Source: Blasia pusilla (lineage: Eukaryota; Marchantiophyta; Marchantiopsida; Blasiales). From it: a DNA stretch of 64,000 nt. The stretch lies in contig CM114275.1 in NCBI GenBank assembly GCA_050084515.1, positions 26,164,001-26,228,000 of the forward strand, read 5' to 3'. The translations under genes were made by a program, and so were the position numbers. Under the pieces are notes generated by a model. It searched no databases. It was not told the origin of the DNA and saw nothing but the letters and a program-made list of their open reading frames with translations. Below, piece after piece: positions 44,031-55,930 of this stretch (within the stretch, counting starts at the first letter, position 1; every line of letters begins with the position of its first letter).

Positions 44031-45930
44031 TTAAATAAATAAATTTAGATTATTTATATTATTATTATTAGAGGTGTTTTTTTCATTTATAAACAAATTG
44101 TTTTTACATCGGTTATAGGGTCAGAAATTTTTTTTATTCTTCTACGGGTAATAAAAAAACATTTTGTGTCTAATACGATCATTCCCTTCCCTCCATGCAT
44201 GGCATGAGTTGTCCACTAGTAAATTAGAATATGGATGTAAGTTTTATATTTATCATTTATATTTTTTAAATTTATTTAGATTATTATTAGAGAATATCTT
44301 TTTGGTTTGCAAATTCATGTATGTTTGACATGTGACAATTAGGTAAAAACAAATGTTTCTCATACAACGGGCAAGAAGAAAAAAATTTGAATTTTTTTAT
44401 AGTATGAATAGTCCTTCACTCCGGTGCATGGCATGGGTTGAGCACTAGTATATTATTGTAGGAGAGTGTTTTCTTAATTTTCAAACACTTCTCCAATTAA
44501 TAAATGTCTATCAAGACATTTATTAATTGTAGGAATATGACACTTGTTTGCATAGAAGGCTCTTTTAGGGGCTATATTTCCGTTTGGAGCCATATCTAGT
44601 AGTGAGTTACTTTTTGAACTCTCAAACTTCCCACATTTTAGGATGTTCTCTTTCAATTGATGCTATCCTCACTTGATAGTTACCATCAGTTTCACTTGGG
44701 CCATTGTCATGATCATTTTCTTGGCAATGTTCCTGACATGTGCTTTAGGGTTTCCTAGCATAGGGGAGACCTTCCTATGGTGATATTTAATTGGAAATGG
44801 TGAGTCATTTGCTTGATGTGAGATTCAAGGAGAGGGAATGGTCGTTCATTTGAGTTCAAACATATACTCAAGCTCATGAATACATTCAATGAAGCAAGTG
44901 AAGCTAAGCTTTCTTAGCCATACTAGGTTCTCCATTAAAGTGAGTTTGGAGTCTTTGGATGTCCTTGAGCTATAAAATGCATTCAATAGCTTTAATCTAT
45001 ATAATTAAAATAGGATGGGTTTACAAGGAATCCTCCTCAGGTATCGACATCTGTCTTTTTAAGGGTCCTTTATGATCGACATCTGTTCTCTTGAGACAAA
45101 ATATGTCATTTAAAGATAATAATGTAATAAAGGGGAAACTCTTACCCCTGCATCGCAAGGGCAACATACTAATGCTCTACTATTAGAGTCTCTGCATGCA
45201 TTGATCATGCATCCTATTATCTTGCTATTTTTCCAATATCTAAGCGCAAAGCTTTTAGCAAAGTTCTAATGTTATCTATCCATACATTTTTGTAATGATG
45301 TGCAATTTATTAAAGTTGGGTTTGATGCATGTAAGCTTCTCCATCAACTTCTTCTTGCGCTTTGTGCTCTATTGAGCATCTCCAACAACATCTTGTTCTC
45401 CTCACTCTATTGAACATCTCCAACAACATCTTGTTCTCCTCACTCTATTGAACTTCTCCAACAACTTCCTCATGTGTTATGACTCTTCACTCCATCTTTG
45501 CACAACAAGGCTTTAGTTAATAAACTTTGCTACGATTCTTACAAGAGTAAAGAATAAAGTGCTCAAATTTTTTATACAACACTATTTTTCATGCTATGAT
45601 CTCTTTCATGGTGTTCAATCGAATCCTAAATTCAATTGAGCTCCTCCTTGTGATCCTAACTTTGCATACCTCCAATAAGGTGCGTGTTATTGAATTTTCT
45701 CCTCCAACGCAATACAAATCTAGAGGCATGAAGGGTCATGGTAACTAGAAGAATAACAATGAAATCCACATAGAGGAAGGGTAAGAACAAGGTGATTGTG
45801 AAGAGTGTCTCTTTATAGAAAAAAACACTATGGTGGAAGGACAACGGACTCATTGTCTTTAGGGAGCTCAAAATTCATTTCTCCAACCAATGCCAATCTC
45901 TCATGAGCCTACTTCTTCAACGTCAATCTC
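44031..45930. other. AT-rich intergenic stretch with two Helitron-like 3' ends and a short tandem repeat
   Basis: Two places have an imperfect hairpin around GCATGGCATG followed within about ten bases by CTAGT: 44191-44220 and 44420-44449. They resemble each other and the 35.0-kb copy. A 41-base unit (ACTCTATTGAACATCTCCAA...) is repeated about 2.5 times at 45368-45472. No gene was recognised. Confidence 0.4.
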
Positions 45931-46690
45931 TAGTGTTGCAGAAGCTACATTCAGTAGGACACAATCTTATTGTTGATCTACACCCAAACACACTCACATT
46001 AGTCTAGTCCAGGCCAATCAATCTTCCAACTCTCCGAGTTCTCAACTCGTCCATATGTCAAGCTCAACCTTCCTTGTTCCTAGCTCCCCAACACTGGCAA
46101 GTCTTCCGAGACTTGGGATAGACTTTCTAGATAGTCTAGGCACCTAAAACAATATTCACACGCTTAACGGTCCCAACTTTCTAATGGACCTCGTGCGAGT
46201 TCCTAACCGTGACCCAACTAAATGAGTTGCAGATTGGAATCCAATAGTGGCCTCTAAAATCCACTCTATTGGAATTGGTTCGGATTTCAAATCCCCACGC
46301 AAAAACTTCCCAATCCATTCTGTGCCCTTGGTTCGCCCCGCAATATTCCTTCAAGCTCCTCATTCTAGCCTTCAACTCAACTCCCCGTACAATCATTTTT
46401 GGGCAATTTCTCAACCTTTGCAACTACGTTTGCTAAGATATTTGGTGTTTTGGAACTGGCTTAGCATAAGCTTTCCAACGTTACTTTACTTGTCCCAAAT
46501 GAATCTTGGGACCAAACAATATGGTCCAAAATACATTCAAAAGGTGAGAACTGAGTTCACGTTTCGTAGTCATGACCATCAACAGATGAAATGCTCAATG
46601 CAACCTTATTTGCATCTCATCTCTTGTGTCTCTTGCGTCTCTTCCAAGAGACCTCTCCAACGTGAAAGCCATCCTAGCGTGTGCCCGTTA
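45930..46690 (+). repeat. Dispersed repeat R, copy 1
   Basis: This aligns along its length with 47320-48208, in the same orientation, through shared blocks such as CAACTCG, CAAGTCTT, AGACTTGGGA, CCAATGGAC and TTTCCAAGAGACC-type strings. The copies differ at many bases. Nothing coding was recognised. It may be a non-autonomous or decayed transposon. Confidence 0.6.
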
Positions 46691-47319
46691 GAGTAATGAT
46701 CTTGTGCTTGGCGCTCGTTTGGTTATAAGGGTCGCAATACAATTCATACATGGTAGAAAATCCCTCCTTGGAGACTCGCTTGGTTAACAAGATTGAGCTT
46801 CAACTTTGGAGTTTCATAAAGAGATTTTGTCCTTGATTCAGATACCCCATGCGGATCCGATAGAGGATATTAATATTTTCCTTAGCCTATTGAGGCTGAA
46901 GAAAACTCCAAGGATGTCTACCTAGAATCTAGTAGGTCCCTAGAATATCACTTGGGAAGACACATGCGTAAGAATCCAACCATCATCAAGACTAGATCTA
47001 CAACAAGAATCACAATGCATTTGTAACAAAAAAAAAAGCATAGAAAGATTCCTCTAACATTGATTCCACCAAGCCCATCAAACTCCCATGACTATCCAAG
47101 AGGGCTTGAACAAACCAAGCACAAAAAGGGTCCAAAATGACGTTGTCTCCGACTAGATTCAAATTTTGTTGTGTACTAGCCAACTAAGATATATAGCAAC
47201 TAGGATACTTCCTAGATTAGAGTCAAGTATCAAGGTCAGCAATGGATGTGTTGTAATATGGTGAAAAGGGGGTATGTCGTGTGCCTACTCTCCTTGAACA
47301 TTAATCTTTGTTGTTGCGA

Positions 47320-48208
47320 AAGTATGCATTCAGTAGGCCACGCTCTCAGCGTTGATCTACATCCAAACACGCGCTCACGTTAGTTGGGTCTGGATCAATC
47401 AGCAATTCTAACTTGCCAAGTTCTCAACTCGGCCTCTCATAAAGCTCAACCTTCCTAGTTTCGCGGTTTACAACACATGCAAGTCTTTGAAGACTTGGGA
47501 CAGACTTTTTTCTCGGTTGAGGAACCTCAAATGGCGTTTGAATGCATGGCGGTTCCAACTGTCCAATGGACATCCAACGAGTCCCTAGCCATGAGTTACA
47601 AAAATGAATTGTAGATTGGAACCCAAGTTTGGCTTACGAAGTCCACTCCCTTGGATCAAGTTTGGGTTTCGAGTTCCAACGCCAAACTCCCATTCCATCT
47701 AGTGCCCTTGAGACGCCGTTTGGTGCCCAAAGTGGAGTTCGTGTTCCAAGACTCCTTGGAGGGACTCCCCCTTATAAGTAATTTTGGGATCCTCGTCCTC
47801 CCCCTTACTTTAGGGAAAGACAGTCCGGTTCCTCAGATTGGCCCTCAACTCGATTGCTCTCATAATCGTTTTCGGCCAATATCTCAGCCTGTACGTATGC
47901 GTTTTTAAGATCTTTAGTGCCTTAAAAGCGTCTCAAGATAAACTTTCCAACACGCTCTTACTTGTCTTGAACACATCTTGATGCTAAACATTATGGTCCA
48001 AAACATAGTCAAAATTCCCAAACGCTAGTCGTGTCCAAAATTGGTTCTCACCTCTTTGGCAACCAACCTTCCAAGACTCAACTCATCTGAAGTCTTGGTT
48101 CACATTTGGTCTAGGTTTCTTGGTCGCGACCACAAATGCATGAAATGCACAACTGTGTTCAGCGTTTCATCTCTTGGACTTTTCCAAGAGACCTTTCCAA
48201 AAGCCTCT
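47320..48208 (+). repeat. Dispersed repeat R, copy 2, interrupted by element C
   Basis: This is a diverged copy of 45930-46690. Its last shared block (CTTTTCCAAGAGACC at 48178-48192) lies just before the TGTCACGTC terminus of element C at 48209. The tail present in copy 1 is missing after C, which shows a deletion or rearrangement on the right of C. Confidence 0.6.
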
Positions 48209-48695
48209 TGTCACGTCTTATTTCGACGTAGGTAGAGTTCTATCGCATCGAAGGCATAGAGAGTTAGCGGGTTGTTTGGGTGTAACTTCGTCCTGAGATG
48301 TCGGATGAGGTTGGCGACAGATCTGTTGTGTCTGGAATGTCATTTATGATGATTTACGTATTTGGGTTTTAGACCTTCACGTGACCAGTTGACCGAGTGA
48401 ACGGTCACCCAGTAACTTGTGCACGCAGGTTACCATTGATAGGGCTATTTAGGGGGGAGAGCTTTTTGGCTCTTCCCAAGGGTATAAGAGTGAGAGAGAT
48501 GGCTTTCTCAAGCCATCTTTCTTATGTTGAGCCTTCAAAGTGCCTCTCTTGCATAGACGTGTGTGGATGTGTAAGAGTTAGGGTGCTAGCGTTCGAATTC
48601 CCTCATAGAAGAGGATGAATGTGGTTCGATAGGCCGATGTAGATTCATGAGTGGAGTTTTAGGCCGGGTGAGCCATTTTTACTACTTTTGATTTT
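48209..48695 (+). repeat. Element C 5' module Y (A1)
   Basis: It starts TGTCACGTCTTATTTCG and contains GAGATGGCTT/AAGCCATCTT and a TATAAG box near 48481. It ends at ACTACTTTTGATTTT and is followed by ACATGAGAAAGATG, exactly as at the start of element B. No X module follows. Confidence 0.8.
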
Positions 48696-50700
48696 ACATG
48701 AGAAAGATGAGAGGGGGCAAGGAATTCGTTGGTTGCAGGTAGGCAAGCGAGTTGCCTTGATGGGGGGCCCCTCGAGACATGCGTGTCGCGTTGTGTGATC
48801 GTTTTTTTGTTTAGGAGGATGTGAGCAAAACCGCTCGCCATTTTTTTCATATTCTGTTGGTGCACAATAACGGAGGATAGTAGCAGAGTATAGTTGGAAG
48901 TGTGGCGTCAGGATGTACGGGAGAAGGTGTGTCAAGAAAGATGAGAAGAGAGCTTTTAGGGCTTGCACTCGCCGGGGGCTATCAAATAAAGGGCGGCTAG
49001 GTAGGCTAGGGTTAGGTTGCGCAGATTATAGGGGTAGACTCCTAAGTTCAGGTGGGGATAGGATAGAGCTAGGGCCACATAGACCAGATACGTCCACATA
49101 GAAGACAGCCGCGTGTAGGGTGGAAGTTGGCGGACAAGGCATCGAATGATGGCGGGAGAGCGCACTCAGTGTCAACTGGAAAGAGACTCAAGAGCTCGAG
49201 CGCGGTGGAGGAGCCTACAAACAGATAATTATGATGCCAAGTCAGAACCAAGTTGGGGAATGGGTGTAACGAGAGTCGCACCCTGGAACGCAACCCAACG
49301 GCATTAGACTACGTACGGGTAGTAAAGGCAACGCTGACAAATGGGGTGAGTAGCCCGGAAGAGTAGTTAGAATTAGACGGGGCCACATAGGGCCTTGTGT
49401 TGGCTCAAGGTAGGAGGGTTGTCAGTGAAGCTTGGAGCCGAAGTGCCTTGGCAGTGAGGATCGAGATGTGGGAGTGTAGGCGCATGTGTGAGTCAAAGGG
49501 CTGCGTGCCCTAGAGTTGGGGCCCGAAAGTTGAAGAGAGGATGAGGAAGCCTTTATGGCTCCTAGATATGAGGGAGATTCAGGGGTCGGAAGGCAGGAGG
49601 TAAGGGCCAGCGCCACGCTCGCATTGGGATGCATGCCTTAACTGGCCGCATAGAAAGGTTAGCTTAGGAGGAGGGTATGTAGCCAAGAAGGTGGGAGTCA
49701 CCTTAATGGTGCCATAGGGTACTGTTCGTGGGACAGGAAAGCAACGTGTTGCAGGAAAGGTTGAGTTTCAAAGATGGAGTAAGGTGGGAGGCCTTGCATA
49801 GGGCCGCGTGCTATGGGGTTTGGCTAGTGCCGAGCAGGTATTGGAAGAGGAATCAAGGTGGAGGCGCGGCGCTGGTTGGGGAAAGGAACAAGGAGGTGCG
49901 CCCGCATAGGGCGCCGTGCCCAAGGGGAGAGAGGGGCGCAACTAGACAAAAGGGCGGACATAGTAGGAGTTGGGATGCCGGACGTGGTAGGCAGCGTACC
50001 TAGTTCCACAACAAATATGGTTGATGTGATCTACGTGGTGAGATCAGACAGAGTTGGACGAACACGGTTGGGAGGGAGCTATGCTGTCAGAACCTACATG
50101 GTTATGATTGGATATGGTTGATTGCGAGCGAGATGGGTTATCACACAGATAGTTTGCGATGAGAGTTGGGATGGAGTGCTAGTATGTTGATGCTGATGGG
50201 TAGTCCGCATCTGTTGACGGGAGGTTTGACGTGCTAGTCGAGGAGAGTGTCGTGTCGCGGAGGTTGCCACATCACATGGAGGAGTGAGTGGTGACAATGC
50301 AGTAGGTTGGAGGGCATGATCAGGTTATCCATTGGAGTCCCTTTTCCCACACTTATCTTGTGTTATTGAGGGTTTTGGGTATCAGGTAGTTGCTGGTGGT
50401 AGATGGGTGTAGCGATGGTGTCGAATGTAGACTCCTTTCATGTGTAGCATGTTAGTGGATATACGACGGTTGCCGAGTAGGGGTCATGTGTATGACCCAA
50501 GAGTATGTTTGTGACTTAGGTGAGTTAGTCGGGAGGCTCAGGGTGAGCCTAAGTGTTGAGGGTGTGTGAGGCTGGGTGTGTCCTCACGGGATTGGCATAG
50601 CGTAGGTGAGCTAGTGAGGAATGTGGGAGATTCTCGGTGAGTTTGAGTGCTTGAGCGGGTGAGATAAGGTTGTCATCACGACGTTCTTCCTAGGTTTAGA
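48696..50700 (+). other. Element C leader
   Basis: It has no coding frame of note. It shares CATAGGG-CCGCG-type motifs (49386, 49798, 49904) with the leader of B. The right part (50190-50700) aligns with B 5860-6360. Confidence 0.6.
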
Positions 50701-51314
50701 AGAACCGGGTAGTACGAGTAGTGGTAGTGGAGTGACACAGAGTGGTGTGAGGTATCGAGGGGTTTCAAGTGAGGAACCACCCCGACTCCCATTGGTGATC
50801 GTAATCACTAGACAACGGGTGTAGTGACGAGATCGCGGACGGGGATAATGATACGTGGAGAGAGATGGACAACATGGGCCACCGGGGCATGTGGTGTTTC
50901 TCGAGTGCGGTAGGCACCATAGATCTTGATGATTTCATCCAGGATTTTGACACGTGGTGCGACTTCCAGGAGATATAGACCCCTACGCGGTTCAACCCTT
51001 TTATGGCATGGAATTCAAAGGGGTTGTTCCAGCACTTGGAGGGTTCGTCAATGGATGACTACATGGATTTCTGATCTCTATACTCTGTAGTGATCGATGC
51101 CTGGAGGGTGTATTGGGCTCCAAGGTATGTGGCCACGAGGCATATGATGGGATACTGAGAGTGGAGAGACCTTCGCCATCAGCCCGGGGACTAGATGGAG
51201 TGGATGGTAGTGAGAGTGGTGAGGTGGCACAGACCTCTCATGGTAGAGGACCATCGAGTTTCAGTCCTATAGTGGAGTTCTTACGATAGTTGGGGAGGAG
51301 CTACTAGGGCATGT
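50700..51314 (+). pseudogene. Element C: gag 5' part
   Basis: Plus-strand sequence aligns with B 6361-6970, including the GHRGM-type and FSGAVGTID-like strings in broken frames. Stops and shifts are frequent. It ends at 51314, where element D is inserted in the opposite orientation. Confidence 0.65.
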
Positions 51315-51571
51315 TGTCGTGCGCATACATATCGCTACACAACATACATCACTGGTCACATCTACATCACACAACACAGATCTTCCCCACATACGGGTTG
51401 ATCCACACATGTACAAAAATCAACTCATACATATACATGGAGATCACACAACTGCCCCCCTAGCTGGAAGTTGGATCCCCCCAACTCCAAATAGAAAATA
51501 TCACATCTCTCTGACATGACCTACTACCCTATACACATCTCGGACACATCCATCGTCTTGTGGGAACCACA

Positions 51572-52364
51572 TCAAGAGAGGGGGGTCAGACATGACATAT
51601 GCCACCCTCGAGAACAACCATCACAAACCAACATGGCGGTTGCACCCCTCGCAGACCCGCACAACATACACCTCAAGCCTGCAGGTACCACTGCCAAGCT
51701 CGGATCCACTGTCCCGTCTACGTTCGGAAGATGACATGGAAGGATCATGTGCACAACTATGCACATGATCCTTCTAGACCATACCATCCCGTCCCTCCAA
51801 CATGAGGATTCCGGTTGGTAATACCTCGCGCACACATAGGATCGTGCGCCTTGTAGTGACATCTAGCGTCGTGGGTGCCGCTTGTTGTAAATACAGGTAA
51901 TCTCCAGGAAGAAACCTCATAATCCATGGATGATAACCTCCTCCACGAATGGTCGCGTACCTCAATGTATCTCTATGTTGAGCAATAGCTAAGTTCTCAA
52001 AGGCCATAGGCATAACTCTACAAAAAACCTCTGCCCTCTGAGAACATGCTTCTACCCACACATGTGGATTATCAAGATCTAACACCTCTGCCATGTCACG
52101 TCGAATCGCTATAGGTAAATCTGGCCCTCTCCCAAAGAGCAAAAAGTACGGTGAAATTGACGCCAAGGATGCATGCCGACTAAAGCGATAATCCATAGCC
52201 AACCATGGCAACTGTAGGTCCCACTCCCTCAACTGTCCCCGTTGCAAGCCATACTTGCGCAACCCTCTCTTCACCGTCTGTACCACTCTCTCTGCCAACC
52301 CATCCGCCCCAAGATGATCTCTAGACCATCTTCCCATACCCAAAAAATGTGAGTCCCCTCCCAC
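51572..52364 (-). pseudogene. Element D: truncated integrase and PHD finger
   Basis: The frame 51774-52364 has ADGLAERVVQTVKRGLRKYG, matching element B, preceded by unrelated joined sequence, so the N-terminal zinc-binding domain and first two catalytic acids are gone. The frame 51572-51862 has CMLCGSARGATAM, CDGCSRGWHMSCL, ending at the PHD finger. It supports the PHD as a stable part of this family. Confidence 0.75.
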
Positions 52365-52642
52365 CTGAACCTCTTCGCTCTCTGTAGGATCCGATCCCGC
52401 TCCCGAGCACTCACTGTGCTCGCTATGACGCTAGTGCGCAAGAGCTCCACAACCTCCACGTCGTCATGGATATCACGACCACCTATCGCCTCCTCACTGA
52501 CCTCTGGATCGAAAGACTCATCATCCAACCCCACCAGTGGAGTCATCACCTGTGGCTGACCTACCATAGTCAACCAACAAAGATAGGCAGATGCATGCCA
52601 CCGGGGCACCATCCCCTCATCACTCTCTCTGTGCCATCAAGC

Positions 52643-53023
52643 TCATGTGTCGTCTCTATGACTTGGACATGGGTTACGACTCAACCCATTCGCATCCTGG
52701 TTCAGCCGACCTGGCCTATAAACCACCTCAAACTCATACTCCTGTAGTAATAGAGCCCGCCTGGCAAGCTTTCCCGTAAGTTTGTCGGACTCCATCAACC
52801 ATCTCAACGGCTGATGATTCGTGATAAGTGTGAAAGGGTTGCGGAATAAATAGCACGTGAAATGTGCCACGGCCCACACTGTAGCCAAGCACTCTCCCTT
52901 GTAGGAGCTGTACTTTTCCTCTATAATGTTGTTCGATCGACTTGTGTAAGCCACCACTAACTCCCTCTCCTCGTCATCCCTCTCAGTAAGCACTGCTCCT
53001 AGTAAGAGTAGTAAAAACGGCAT
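52643..53023 (-). pseudogene. Element D: RNase H remnant
   Basis: The frame gives LLGAVLTERDDEERELVVAY, then YSSYKGECLATVWAVAHFTC, NHQPLRWLMESD and VVYRPGRLNQDANGLSRNP. This is the RNase H/connection end seen in element B, in cleaner form. It begins directly at the end of the Y module. Confidence 0.75.
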
Positions 53024-53463
53024 GCCCGACCTAAAACTCCACTCCTCAATCTACATCGGCATATCGAGCCTCGTCCACCTTGTGCTATCAAGGAATCCGG
53101 ACGCTAGCACCGTAGTCCTATCTCACACACGTACAATAGAGGTGCTCCAATGACCCAACATGAGCAATAGCTAAGTTCCTCTCTTATATAGGGTTGGGAA
53201 GAGCCAAAAGGCTCTTCCCCTAAAACTAGCCCTCCCCTTGGTAACCTCGTGCACAAGTTACTAGGGGCGGGTGACCTGGTCAACGAGTCACCCGACTGTG
53301 ACAGACCTCAACATGAAAGTTGTCAGAAACAACGTTCCTGACACAATGGATCTATCCTCAACCTCATCCGACACAGTGGGACAAAGTTACACTCAAGATA
53401 GTGTGTTGGCTCCTACGCCCTATCGATGATATATCTCGGCCTATGGGCTATCCAGATGTGACA

Positions 53464-54130
53464 GTGCGGACCCACAAGCTGAAGAGTCTACAAGATTTTC
53501 AGCGGAGATCGGGTGAGAGTTTGAGGGAGGCGTTCACGCACATGCGACGATAGATCGTTGCCACATATGGGGTGATTGAGGCGCAGTCAGTGAAGTATTG
53601 GTACATGATGCTGGATGAGGAGTTACGGAGGAGAGTTCGGGATGCGATGTTGCTTCACATGGCAAAGCCCACATTGAAGATGGTCTTCGACTTATCTGAG
53701 CGGATAGAGCTTAACATGAGTGACGAGCAGATGTTGACCATGAGATTTTTTTGGGATTCGACGTGTCAACGAGTAGGAGTAGACTCACTAGTGCCCCAAC
53801 ATGCACTAGTACCACAAGAGCGGATTGGTGGGCCTAGAGTGCAGGTCGGGGATCGTGAGCCGATGAGGCAACGGCCCGTACCGACATATGTTTCCCAATG
53901 GGGACGAGGATTGGCTTGTTGGACGTGTGGTGGGTCACATAGGTAGAGGGACTGCCCACAGCATGAGAGAGGGCCACGGGCACCTCAGATTGCTCAAGAG
54001 CCACAAAGAACGGCCCCACCATAGTTGTAGTGTGATCATTGTCACCGATATGGTTACACTAGGGATAGGTGTTATGATCTTTGCCGGGAGGTACGTCTAG
54101 AGGTAGGCACAGGACTTGGGGGTGAGAAAG
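53464..54130 (+). pseudogene. Element C: gag 3' part with zinc knuckles
   Basis: The frame 53572-53946 carries MIEAQSVKYWYMMLDEELRR and LSERIELNMSDEQM, then a first knuckle CWTCGGSHR broken by a stop. A second knuckle (CDHCHRYGYTRDRC) has Tyr in place of the usual Gly-His context, at about 54035-54075. The sequence continues directly from the 5' part across element D. Confidence 0.7.
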
Positions 54131-54144
54131 TTGGTGGAGATCAA

Positions 54145-55430
54145 GTGGTGGATGATCGTAGTGGTAAAGTGCCATCACCAGTCAGGGGAGATGGAGGACG
54201 TGCATCCGATGTAGCGCTACTCACTCTCATTAATAAGTTGGATCAAAGGATTGCTGCCATGACGATGATACAGCCAGTGATAGGCACAGAGCCAAGAGTA
54301 ACTAGTGTGGCTCTAGCCTCCATGTGATATTAGGATACGGGGGAGGATTATACGGGATTGAGGTTTATATGTAGTGCGGCTCAGGCTGCTGCAGTGATGA
54401 CTCGGTGTGCAGCGGGAGTAATCGAGCCATCGAGAGGTGGGGTTGAGATTGACCCATAGGAGGGGACCGATGGGCGGCAAGACAGGGTTCCCGAGTTGTT
54501 CACGCTATCAGAGGCACTTCATACACCATCGATGGTACCTCGACAACCGGTAGTACCCACAGGTGAGGCAAGTGCATCGACATCACGAGGAGTTGGAGAG
54601 ATGACTCCTATGCCAGCTCGAGAGGAGCTAGTGTCAACCATGTTGTTGGAGGTGGCCACTAGGGTGAGCCAGGCTCCGTTGTTTTCCACCATGGAGTTGG
54701 CAAAGTTGGGAGTTGGACCAACAAGGTGTTCCGGCTTGCCGCCACGTTGTATGAGCATGGAGAGGTGGTTGCCTCTTGTTTAGAGGTAGTTGAGGAGGTG
54801 GTGGACTTGCCCCCGGAGCAGGTGCTCAGGATGTCCCCCACTAAGTCATGGCATGCGGTGACGGCAAAGCTCGTAGATATGCCAGCTAGGCCAACAATAG
54901 AGCGAGCCATAATCACACCAGGTGTGGTGTTGTTGGATAACCGAGCACGAGTTTTTTGCTTGTTTAGTCCCATAGGTACGGTGTACCACCCGTAGCGCAT
55001 CCTACTTGATTTGGGAGCGTAGCCCTTGATGTTAGGGAAGGCGGCGTGTTTGGTGTTGGGTTTACGGAAAGGCGACATCGAGCCTTGTCCCTTTTAGATA
55101 CAGACTTGTATTGGGGGCGTATCACCCATGCAGTATATGACTCGGCAAGAGTTAGTGATTAGACTTCAGCTAGAGCATGAGACGGATAGTGCGATGGTGT
55201 GCACTTGAACGATTACGGCACCGGAAAAGTCGTATGATGTGTTGGTAGGGAGTACATTGTTGTATCCCCTTGGTTTTATTCTAGATTTTTGGAAGGAGAC
55301 AATTTCTTATCGTCCACGGTGGCGATCAGGTGATGAACGAGTGAGCCAACTACCGGTGTTGTTTGCAGGGAGTAGTGGTGGATACGGTGACCACGTTGGC
55401 AACATTCACATATGGTGTTAGCTGATCAAG
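54145..55430 (+). pseudogene. Element C: aspartic protease region
   Basis: Frames 54496-54783 and 54726-54995 match the pre-protease of A and B. The active-site region at about 55007-55025 reads LLDLG, so the Ser of DSG is altered. DVLVGSTLLYPLGFILDF at 55230-55290 matches the second conserved motif. Stops and shifts break it. The order gag-protease is as in the other copies. Confidence 0.7.
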
Positions 55431-55690
55431 GAGTTGTAGGGGAGGAGCACATATGCAGAGGAAATTCCCGTAGCGGATAGTCCCACGGAGAGACATGCCA
55501 GGGTGGGTGTCTCTTCCCATAGTGCGCAACTTTGTTATTATTTTTTAGGATGAGCGTTGAGATATGTGGAGTGCAAACGAGCTCGTGAGGCATGTGTGGA
55601 GTTGTGTCTATGTTTGGAGCAAGGTATGAGAGTGTTAGATCTCTTCAGAGGGATCAACATGACGGGTTGCTGTAGTGTGGCACTGTTGTG
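55431..55690 (+). pseudogene. Element C: remnant of the DNA methyltransferase N-terminal part
   Basis: Broken frames give AEEIPVADSPTERHARVGVSS, matching the start of the DNMT in B (AEDVLVADSPTERQAM). RVLDLFRGI follows near 55627-55655, i.e. motif I. The sequence then jumps to the polypurine tract, so motifs IV to X are deleted. Confidence 0.7.
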
Positions 55691-55801
55691 GGGATGACGG
55701 CAGAGATGGTGCTAGATGTGCATATGATAGGAGATCTTGTCAAGTATATATGTGTGTGCTATCAAGAGTTAGGGGGACCCAACTACCAGCTAGGGGGGCA
55801 G

Positions 55802-55923
55802 TTGTGGGATCCTAATGTATATGCGTGAGTGTATTTCGTTTATGTGTGCATCTACCCGTATGTTGGGGAAGATCGGTGTTGTGTGATGTGTAGATGTGAC
55901 TAGCAATGTGTATGCGCATGACA
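55802..55923 (+). repeat. Element C module X, first copy (B1)
   Basis: It follows the polypurine tract AGCTAGGGGGGCAG and begins TTGTGGGATCC, ending GCGCATGACA. It is joined to the next Y through AT. Confidence 0.8.
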
Positions 55924-55930
55924 ATTGTCA
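55919..55930. other. Palindromic X-Y junction TGACAATTGTCA
   Basis: This is a perfect 12-bp palindrome formed by the end of X (TGACA), two extra bases (AT) and the start of Y (TGTCA). It looks like two integrated-type element ends joined head to tail. Confidence 0.7.

Larger units (their letters stand above)
51315..53463 (-). mobile_element. Element D: Y-remnant-X, nested in gag of C
   Basis: On the minus strand it begins TGTCACATC at 53463 with a Y module (to about 53004). It then joins directly to RNase H sequence (LLGAVLTERDDEERELVVAY). After that come a shortened integrase lacking the first catalytic Asp segments, a PHD finger, the polypurine tract and one X ending GCGCACGACA at 51315. 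Only one Y and one X are present. The integrase frame 51774-52364 keeps the Glu region (ADGLAERVVQ). No clean target duplication was seen (left flank ATGT, right flank GTGC), so the ends may have been altered. It splits the gag of C at the place where B reads a continuous gag. Confidence 0.8.

Noticed and set aside
51311-53468. A target-site duplication for element D
   Set aside because: The flanking four bases (ATGT and GTGC) do not match, so none is claimed.
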